Part shown: positions 56,762-64,000 of the stretch, piece by piece | How positions within the stretch are numbered: position 1 is the stretch's first letter | Layout of the letters: every line of letters begins with the position of its first letter | Assembly (NCBI GenBank): GCA_032988165.1 | Contig: JANTQF010000188.1 | Location: 1-64,000, forward strand | Length of the DNA: 64,000 nucleotides | DNA from: Emmonsiellopsis sp. PD_33 | Lineage: Eukaryota > Ascomycota > Eurotiomycetes > Onygenales > Ajellomycetaceae | Direction: 5' to 3' | The notes under the pieces: model-generated | The model's database searches: none | Told to the model about the DNA's origin: nothing | Seen by the model: only the letters and a program-made list of their open reading frames with translations | Program-made: the position numbers and the translations under genes

Positions 56762-58329
56762 ATGTCCGACTTCTCGCAATATCCGCAGCCGCAGACGCTG
56801 TCTTCGCGGGTCAAGAGCCAGAGACCAGCAGAGCAGCAGCAGTTTGAAGACTCCGCGAAGTCGAGGTCGAACAACGGAACCCGCCCAGTCCGCGCCATGG
56901 ACGGCGCTATGTCCTCGTATCCCTATCCCAAGCCCAACGCCAACCCCAGCCGTCCGCTCGTCAACCTCGTCCGGAATGTCTGGAACTCCGCCGACGCCAG
57001 AGTCTCCTCCAAACTCCGCCCGACAACCACGATGCCCTCCGCCGGCCGCAACACCAGCTCCTGGCCCGCGAGCATCAAGGTGCTGCTGACGCTCGTTACC
57101 GCCCCTCGCTTCCGCCGCTACCTGATCGTCTACGCGTGTCTGCTGGGCCTGTGCTGGGTGAGCTGGGCCGGCCTGCTGTCTCCGCGCCTGAGGGAACACA
57201 TCGACCTGTCGCGGGCGCTGGATGTGCGCACCAAGCAGAAGGTGGGCGGCTGGTTTGGCACCAATGCGCTGCCCAAGTTCAACGATCTCGTCTACATCAG
57301 ATCGCTCGATCCCGCCCTGTTGCCCGGCGAGCAGCCGCTGGCTGCCGATGCGCCCAACCGCAGGAGGCTGATCGCGGTGGGAGACGTGCATGGCTGTGTG
57401 GATGAATGTAGGTTGGCTGCTGGTTTTCCTCTCTACGTCTATGTCTTCTTTATCTCTACGAGATTTTTATGTTGGAATTATGCTAATCGGATTCGTTAAT
57501 TTTTTTTTACAGTGCAACAGCTCCTCGAAAAAGTCTCCTTCAACCCCAAGAAAGGCGACCACCTAATCTTCACCGGCGACCTGATCGCCAAGGGCCCGAA
57601 GAGCGTCGAAGTCGTCGAGCTGGCGCAGAAACACGGCGCCTCCTGCGTCCGCGGGAACAACGAAGACCGCGTCCTGCTTATCCGCCGTGAACTGAGGACT
57701 TCCACCTCCCCGCGCAACAGAGAGCGGTCCGCCGACAAGGAACCCGATCAGCGCGACGACGACGTGCAGCCCGATTACAAAGAGCGGATCCTTGCGGACT
57801 CGCTGAGCGACGAGCAGGCCGAGTGGCTGGATACGTGTCCTGTCATGTTGAAGGTCGGCTCGATTACAGGTATGGGCGACGTGGTGGTCGTGCATGGTGG
57901 ATTGGTTCCAGGCGTCGAGCTGGAGAGACAGGATCCCTCTGTTGTCATGTCCATGCGCACTATCGACCTTCTCACGCACGTCCCTAGCTCGTCGTCCAAG
58001 GGCATGTCGTGGACAAAGGTATGCCCTCAACTCCCCCTATGCTAAAAACCCATTCTAACAACACCCCCTAGCTCTTCAACAAATACCAAAGCAATCTAGC
58101 CGCCGCGCGCCAATCCGCCCCGCCGGGGGATCGCGCACGCTACTCCGCTCCGACGACGGTGATATACGGCCACGACTCACAAAGCTCCCCTGCTATCAAG
58201 AAATATACCAAGGGTCTAGACACAGGCTGCGTCAAGGGCGGGAAGCTTTCCGCTATGATCATTGAAGACGGCGGGAAGACGAGCGTTGAGAGTGTGAAGT
58301 GTAAGGATTACAGGTCGTTGAAGCGGTGA
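56762..58329 (+). CDS. ppn2: Calcineurin-like metallophosphoesterase, vacuolar polyphosphatase Ppn2 type
   Basis: Yeast Ppn2 is a zinc-dependent endopolyphosphatase of the vacuole. Three exons (56762-57407, 57513-58018, 58072-58329) give 469 residues. The first 100 residues are Gln/Ser/Pro/Arg-rich and probably cytosolic. One membrane helix follows (about 118-139, YLIVYACLLGLCWVSWAGLL), placing the catalytic domain in the lumen. Metal-binding motifs are in the PPP-like order: GDVHGC (207-212), GDLIAKGP (237-244), GNNED (263-267), VVHGGLVPG and YGHDS. CVKGGKLSAMIIED and the C-terminus complete the fold. The junction GAA-T|TG-CAA restores VDELQQLLEKV. An acidic and basic linker (RNRERSADKEPDQRDDD) is inserted after GNNEDRVLLIRREL. 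Bacterial-type diadenosine tetraphosphatases share the motifs, but the membrane anchor points to Ppn2. Confidence 0.87.
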
Positions 58330-60008
58330 CGGTGAGATCAGATTACATATATCTACTCCTGGTCTTTTGTTTTTTCCGTGGTTTTTCCTTTCCTTTCCTT
58401 TTTTTTTTTTGGAAACTGTTTTTTTTTGGTTAAGAATTTCTTTTATTGTTCGATTGGTTTACGCAGCGTTGGCCGTTTTTTTTTTTCTTCTCTTCTTCTT
58501 TTTCTCTGCTATATATTCCCTATATTGCGCTTTTTCTTCACTTATATTTTTTGTCCATATGCGCGACCTCCTGTTGGACACACTATCTACCGCCTTTTTA
58601 ATCCGGATATCCATTTTGTATGCATCTATATACTCTATATACTCTATATACCATATCTATCTATCTATTTATTTACTTGTCCAACTCCCCCAGCCGCCTC
58701 CTATCTGCGATGTATTCAGTTTGATCGATGGCATGGTGATTATCTCAGCGGGCTACGTTATCATTTCAATCCAAACACAGCCTCTATATCATTTAGATAT
58801 ATATGACGTTTCATTCTAATCCAATTCATGACTGCATGTACATACATGCCCGACGACGTCGTTAGGTAACTAGATGCCTCCTGAAACAAAGAAAAGACCC
58901 GGACGGTATTCAGAGAAAAGCAAAGAGAAGCAAAGGAATGAATGGATGGATGGGATCGTCCCAGGCTCCCCTACCTAGCTAATGTAGTAGCAACCCTTTC
59001 TAGATATTTAAAACTTAATCAAATCCAAATCCTTCGACCGTATGTAAAAACCGGCAGAAAGCTGCAGGATTTCAAACAGCCAGCCAACCAGCCAGCCAGT
59101 CCTCCTTCATTACTGTTAAATATGGAGATTACTAGTTCTCCATTTTGACTGGGTTTCCGCGATGTAATCCGTGATTGACTGTGCTTTAGTTAAATAACTA
59201 CCCAAGTCCATGGACCTGGAATCTATTCATCCATCCCATCCCATCCATCCCATCTAGAAGAACTATAAACAAATACACAGATACCCAACTAACTAATAAC
59301 TCTAACCATACCATACCATACCATACCATACCATACCATAGCTATCCCATCTGACTCCCTCGCCTATGTAGCTTTTCCTTCCATCCTACCTACCTCCCTA
59401 TCTACCTATGGGTTGCCACCGCAATCCCCCGAATTGGCCCCGATGGATACTACCTGGGATCCATACAAACATACATAGTACATAGTTCCATGCTTTGCTC
59501 CCCCCATATCTATGTATGTGTGTAGTTTGCTGAACGCCCGATTCGGACGGGAGTCGGAGGCGGAGCACACTGTGAGTGGGGGTTGGGTTGGGTTGGGTTG
59601 GAGGGAGTTTAGACTGGCGGGGTTCGGACCGAGAGAAGAGTTGAATAGGATATATAAGTGTTATGTACTAGTACGAACATAGATGGGGGGGAGGGGGGCA
59701 TCGGGAGCCCGGGATTGATATGATATGGGTTTTTGGTGTTTCGTTGGAGTGGGTTGTTGGGCGTAGGGATGGAGGGCGGGACGAAAAGGGGGTGATCGGG
59801 GTGGGGGAGGTTCTTTGGATTACGAAGAGGTGACGATATTATGCTCATCCGCTTGGTTATGGGCTATTCGTCTGTGTATGCGGGATTGAGCGTGTATTGT
59901 AGTTGGTATATCTATCTATCTGCAATAGCCCTAGGGATCAAAGGAATGTCATAAATTTCTAAATTTATGCCAGCTATTCATACCGAAACCTTCCCTTCTC
60001 CTCTTCCC
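58330..60008. other. Convergent spacer rich in simple repeats
   Basis: The polyphosphatase and the maltase genes converge here. T-rich tracts (58370-58530), TCTATATAC repeats (58630-58660) and a CCATA pentanucleotide array are present. No coding frame is supported; the long plus-strand frame beginning at 59967 is antisense to the maltase. Confidence 0.5.
59306..59340. repeat. Pentanucleotide microsatellite (CCATA)7
   Basis: Seven exact CCATA units in a row, outside any gene. Length variation between strains is likely for such arrays. Confidence 0.92.
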
Positions 60009-61885
60009 CTAGTTACTCCTCTCCTCCGTCACATAAACCCTCCCCTCGAACGACTGCAACTTCTCCACCTCTATATCATCCCTAGCAGAATACGTGCTGA
60101 GCAGCAACCTCATCCCCCCAACCCTCTCCACCATCGTAAACGGTTGGGCCTCCTTTGTAAAATTCAACACCACAACCGCCCTCTTTCCCTCCCCATCCCG
60201 CTTCCCAAACACAAACGTCCTCTCATCCCCCTCCTCAAACAACTCAAACGCCCCATGAATAAACAACCCCGCATACTCCTTCCTCAGCCCCAACGCCCGC
60301 TTATAAAACTCCAACACACTCTCCGGATCACCCAGTTGCTTCGCAACATTAATCTCCCTGTACAAATCATGCACGCGCATCCACGGCGCCGCAGTCCCAA
60401 AGCCCGCATACTCAGAATCATCCCATTGCATGGGCAACCGCGAATGGTCGCGGGCGAGCGTCTGCAGTCCGCGCATGATCCGCTCGCGCCGCGTGGGATC
60501 CACGCCTTCGGCAGATTGCCTCTCCGCCTCACGGTAGTAGTTCAGGCCCTCGATGTCCTTGTACTCGTCGATGGGCCAGGACTTGGGCGCGTTGATCATG
60601 CCGATCTCCTGGCCCTGGTAGATGAACAATGTCCCCGTCAGCGTCGTCTGCAGGACGGCAAGCATCTTTGCGGACGCCACGCGGTAGGCGGGCTCGTCGT
60701 TGCCATAGCGCGATACGGCGCGGCCGTTGTCGTGGTTCTCGCAGAAGACGGTCGTCCAGCCGTCTGTGCCCTCGATGAACTGTTGCCATTTGCGAACGAT
60801 TTGCTTCAGGCGGGTTAGCGGCCAGGGCGTGTAGTCGTATTTGTCCTCGAGGCCGGGGCCCATGCCTAGGTGGATCATGTCGAATTGGAAGACCATGTCG
60901 AGCTGCTTTGCGGCCGCGCTGACGTAGCGGAGCACGTGGGCGGGATCTGGTGTGTTGGAGAGCTCGCCGACGGTCATGACGTCGTAGTTGCTGTAGACTT
61001 GGTCGTGCATTTCTGTGAGGAATTCGTGGATGCGGGGACCGTTGCAGAAGAGGTGGCGGGCGGGTTGGATGTAGCTTTTCAGATCGGTGATGGGGGCGTC
61101 CTGGAAGTCGATGTGTTTGCTGTATTTGTTGACTGTGTCGACGCGGAAGCCGTCCACGCCTTTATCGAGCCAGAAGCGCATGGCGCTTTTGTAGATGGCT
61201 TGTCTGGTCTCGGGGTTTTCCCAGTTTAGGTCGGGCTGTTCTTTGGCGTAGAGGTGGAGGTAGTATTCCTGGGTGGTTTCGTCCCAGGTCCCTGTGATAG
61301 GCGGTTAGCATCGTTCGTTCAGGCCGTGGGCATTCATGTTGATGGGACCTACAGGTGCCGCCAGCAAAATAACTCCTGTAATTCGTTGGGGGTAGCCGGT
61401 TGCCATTCTCGTCATATCTTGCGGGACGCCAGAAATACCAATCCCGCTTTGGATTATCCTTTGATGACCGGGATTCTTTGAACCATGCATGCTGGTCGGA
61501 AGTGTGATTTACCACAAGGTCGAGGATGAGCTTCATACCACGCTCGTGGCAAGCGTCAACAAGAGTTTCAACGTCCTCAACAGTCCCGTAGGGGGCATAG
61601 ACAGCCTCATAGTCTGATACATCATATCCCATATCACACTGTGGGCTTTCAAACATGGGTGACAGCCAAACGACATCAACTCCAAGGTCTTTAAGATAGT
61701 CAATCTTGGAGATCAGCCCGGGGATATCACCCCAGCCGTCGCCATTGGAATCTTTAAAACTTGCGGGATATACCTGGGAAACATTAGCTCGGTATTCTTC
61801 AATGTTGCTGGCTCCGTACCTGGTAGACAGTGGCATTTTTCCACCAGGGGTTTGCGGATTTCTTCACAATTGCATGGGGAGACAT
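60009..61885 (-). CDS. malT: Intracellular maltase / alpha-glucosidase (GH13)
   Basis: This enzyme hydrolyses maltose and short alpha-1,4-glucosides to glucose in the cytosol. Three exons (61885-61820, 61773-61353, 61291-60009) give 589 residues and no signal peptide. The 22-residue first exon MSPHAIVKKSANPWWKNATV joins to VYPASFKDSNGDGWGDIPG, the hallmark start of fungal GH13 maltases. Conserved regions are DLVVNHTS, GFRVDTVN with nucleophile Asp 214, the acid/base in VGELS (Glu 272) and ENHD (Asp 350). The residue right after the nucleophile is Thr 215; in yeast Thr at this place marks maltases and Val marks isomaltases. The gene diverges from the maltose permease across 780 bases, as malT and malP do in A. 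oryzae. The two inner introns are 46 and 61 bases; the frame read across intron 1 uses a false upstream start. Confidence 0.94.
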
Positions 61886-62665
61886 GATTCGCCGATTCCT
61901 CTTTAGCTTCGGTCGTCGGGAATTTGTGCATGTACTATTGTAGTTCTTGGTATCTTATAGGAAGACAACGATAGCTAGAGAGAAACGCCATCGTGTTGGC
62001 ACGGTGGGAGCTGCATTATATATGGGAGAGAATAGGCACGAAAACAGCACCAACGGACATGTTTGTCAGCAGCATATAGCCGTGGGATGCACGAGACACC
62101 GCGAACTGTGGGGTTTCCTGCGGATTGGACACGGAGGGGTGCAGTGTGTGGTTTGATATCAGAGTTGCAGTGGAGGTGGCTGGTGGTTTAACCAGACTCT
62201 CGGCGTCTGTGTCGCCTAAGGTCGAACTAATCCAGTTAAGCCGCTCCGAGTCAGCCCCGACAAGCCGCCATCTCACCCCGCAAAACTCCCTGCTTGGCCC
62301 CTATATCCCGCCTATATCACGCCGGCTGATGGCTTCAACTCCCCACATATACCATGAGTCTACGGGCGGTGATTGGTGTGTGTTTCGTTTAGTGCATGCT
62401 GATATTCCTCTGAGCTCCCCTGCACCACCCCAGGTTTTGAGCCAATTCCGCTGTTACTCCGACGCTACCTGAGCTGACCAGATGCAGAACACACGGGATA
62501 GCAGTGTAGATTTGGGGTGCACTCATCCCATTTAAAGACACGTCGCTCCCTGTTGGTTTGACGGTTTCTGCCATGTAGTGGATATGCATTGTGTTGCGGA
62601 GTCCCTGTCTCCTGTCCTCTGCCATCGACCCTCTTGAGCAACCTGCAGACTCCCTCTCGATTCCC
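61886..62665. promoter_or_regulatory. Shared divergent promoter of the maltase and maltose permease
   Basis: This 780-base spacer lies between two divergent maltose-use genes. Besides the CGG-N8-CGG site it holds two matches to the CreA consensus SYGGRG: GTGGGG at 62108-62113 and its complement at 62341-62346. A TATATAT stretch (62016-62022) is about 130 bases upstream of the maltase ATG. This is consistent with maltose induction and glucose repression; both are inferred from motifs only. Confidence 0.6.
62121..62134 (+). promoter_or_regulatory. CGG-N8-CGG direct repeat (AmyR/MalR-type zinc-cluster site)
   Basis: CGG at 62121-62123 and CGG at 62132-62134 are separated by exactly eight bases. 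This is the known binding pattern of AmyR, the starch/maltose regulator of Aspergillus. It lies 236 bases from the maltase ATG and 532 from the permease ATG, with a CreA-type GTGGGG eight bases upstream. Confidence 0.55.
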
Positions 62666-64000
62666 ATGTCGACAATGGACCCGGAAAAGCACCCGCAAGA
62701 TGGCGACGGCAATACAAGATCAATGTCCGATGCGAACGCCGCTCCGCCCTCCCCTGCCATCATTACGGGTGGCAGTAAGGTGGACATCAACTTCGATGCA
62801 AAACGAGCTGCCGACCAAGAACGCTCAATGACTCTCATGCAAGCCATCAAACTATACCCAAAGGCAGTAGGTTGGTCCGTTCTTCTATCGACGACTCTTA
62901 TCATGGAAGGTTACGATCTCGCCTTGCTCGGTTCTCTATGGGGATCTCCGGAATTCGGGAAGAAGTACGGGTCTCTGACACCGGAAGGGAAATGGCAGGT
63001 ATCTGCATCGTGGCAGTCTGCGCTCTCAAATGGTGCCCGTGCTGGGGAGGTTATAGGCTTGCTTATTAACGGTGTGGTCTCTGAACGTTATGGATATCGG
63101 AAAACGATGGTCGGCTCCCTCATATCGATGATTGGATTCGTCTTTATCCTCTTCTTCGCCCCGAATGTCCAAACTTTGGTTATTGGCGAAGTGTTTTGTG
63201 GTATTCCTTGGGGTATATTCCAGACTCTCAGCACCGCATATGCATCAGAAGTGTGTCCCGTTGTCCTGCGCCCGTACCTGACTACGTTTGTCAATATGTG
63301 CTGGGTTATAGGGCAGTTTTTCGCGGCCGGTGTCAACAGGGCTTCAGTCGAGAGACCAGACCAATGGGCATACAGGATACCTTTTGCGGTTCAGTGGGTA
63401 TGGCCGGTACCCATACTTTTGGGCTGCCTGTTTGCCCCAGATTCTCCATGGTGGCATGTGCGTCAGGGCGATAGAGCTGGAGCACGGAAAGCCCTCCAAC
63501 GACTTACATCCCGAAAGGATCCTACCTTCAATCCCGATGAAACTATTGCTATGATCGAACACACCAACGAACTTGAGAAATCTATCTCTGCTGGAACAAG
63601 CTACTGGGATTGTTTCCGAAGAACTAATCTGCGCCGCACAGAAATTGTCTGCGGGGTCTGGCTATCACAAACCCTTTGTGGAACAAATTTGATGGGATAT
63701 TTTGCCTACTTCTGCATCCAAGCCGGTCTTCCAACCGTGCATTCCTTTGACATGTCTCTAGGACAGTATGCTCTTGGACTCATAGGAACGATTGGGTCTT
63801 GGTTTATCATGACCAAAGTTGGTCGACGAACGATATTCTTCTCAGGAATGTGCGGCCTTTTCGTCCTCCTTATAATCACGGGCAGTCTCTCATTTGCCCC
63901 CCCTACGGATAATGCCGCGAAATGGGCAATTGGTGCTATGCTCATCGTCTTCACCTTCTTGTACGACTTCACCATCGGGCCTGTTACCTACTCCCTCGTC
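62666..64000 (+). CDS. malP: Maltose permease, MFS sugar transporter (partial, cut by window end)
   Basis: A proton-coupled importer of maltose in the plasma membrane. An unbroken frame from ATG 62666 runs to the last base of the window, giving 445 residues; about 80-100 should be missing. The polar N-terminus leads into AADQERSMTLMQAIKLYPKA, a signature of fungal MAL-type permeases, then LLSTTLIMEGYDLALLGS in helix 1. Further marks are GVVSERYGYRK after helix 2, EVCPVVLRPYLTTFVNMCW, the post-helix-6 motif APDSPWWHVRQG, VGRRTIFFSG and FLYDFTIGPVTYSLV near helix 10. No intron is seen so far. The short in-frame second ATG (62675) is an alternative start. It is divergent to the maltase. Confidence 0.92.
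   Translation, partial: MSTMDPEKHPQDGDGNTRSMSDANAAPPSPAIITGGSKVDINFDAKRAADQERSMTLMQAIKLYPKAVGWSVLLSTTLIMEGYDLALLGSLWGSPEFGKKYGSLTPEGKWQVSASWQSALSNGARAGEVIGLLINGVVSERYGYRKTMVGSLISMIGFVFILFFAPNVQTLVIGEVFCGIPWGIFQTLSTAYASEVCPVVLRPYLTTFVNMCWVIGQFFAAGVNRASVERPDQWAYRIPFAVQWVWPVPILLGCLFAPDSPWWHVRQGDRAGARKALQRLTSRKDPTFNPDETIAMIEHTNELEKSISAGTSYWDCFRRTNLRRTEIVCGVWLSQTLCGTNLMGYFAYFCIQAGLPTVHSFDMSLGQYALGLIGTIGSWFIMTKVGRRTIFFSGMCGLFVLLIITGSLSFAPPTDNAAKWAIGAMLIVFTFLYDFTIGPVTYSLV

Noticed and set aside
56600..57391. 263-codon minus-strand frame
   Set aside because: It is antisense to the Ppn2-type exon; Gln/Gly/Arg/Ala-rich shadow of GC-rich codons.
59967..60818. 283-codon plus-strand frame
   Set aside because: It is exactly antisense to the well-supported GH13 maltase exon 3 and has no domain of its own.
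61820..61931. 72-codon frame starting upstream of the maltase exon 1
   Set aside because: The true exon 1 is a 22-codon piece in another frame that yields NPWWKNATVYQVYPASF.
1..64000. CRISPR arrays, rRNA and tRNA genes, bacterial-type operons
   Set aside because: No spaced direct-repeat array and no cloverleaf or rRNA-like sequence was noticed by eye; the gene structure is eukaryotic. A tRNA scan was not possible, so a missed tRNA cannot be fully excluded.

Overview
The window is nuclear DNA of a filamentous ascomycete, most likely a member of the Eurotiales (Aspergillaceae). The genes carry short GT-AG introns of about 45-75 bases. The protein set is typical of that group: secreted dipeptidyl-peptidase V, an AspA-type septin, a CysA-type serine O-acetyltransferase, a second PKA catalytic subunit of 396 residues, and a divergent maltase/maltose-permease pair. 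I cannot name the species.

Layout. 0-2.1 kb: G-rich repeat and sequence without a convincing gene. 2.2-14.2 kb: a compact conserved block with dipeptidyl-peptidase V (+), dynein light intermediate chain (-), the spliceosomal RRM protein Ist3 (+), the PROPPIN Hsv2 (-) and a Cdc11-type septin (+). 15.7-30.9 kb: an accessory stretch with an SRPK-like kinase (-), a complete but mutation-ridden Ty1/copia retrotransposon (19055-24747, 177-base LTRs, 5-base target duplication AAATG), an orphan HxxxDG acyltransferase (-), a three-exon gene of a fungal family with no known function (+), a broken small-secreted-protein gene and transposon-like debris. 31-38.5 kb: Rom2-type RhoGEF (-), V-ATPase subunit c' (+) and PKA catalytic subunit (+). 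41.5-58.3 kb: an Och1-family mannosyltransferase (-), a membrane-anchored GH43-like protein (+), CysA (+), t6A dehydratase Tcd (+) and a Ppn2-like polyphosphatase (+), separated by long gene-poor spacers. 60-64 kb: a maltose-use pair, with an intracellular maltase (-) and a maltose permease (+, cut by the window end) sharing a 780-base promoter that holds a CGG-N8-CGG site.

How genes relate. The maltase and permease are the one clear pathway pair: uptake and then cytosolic hydrolysis, probably under an AmyR/MalR-type zinc-cluster regulator. Rom2 (Rho1 activation) and the Och1-type mannosyltransferase both serve the cell wall. The septin and dynein subunit serve polarity and transport. Hsv2, Vma11 and Ppn2 all belong to the endolysosomal/vacuolar system. 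These are functional themes, not an operon-like arrangement.

Exon boundaries were worked out by hand from splice-site sequence, reading-frame continuity and remembered family motifs. No alignment or database search was run. Every multi-exon model given as a complete gene keeps one open frame across all its junctions.
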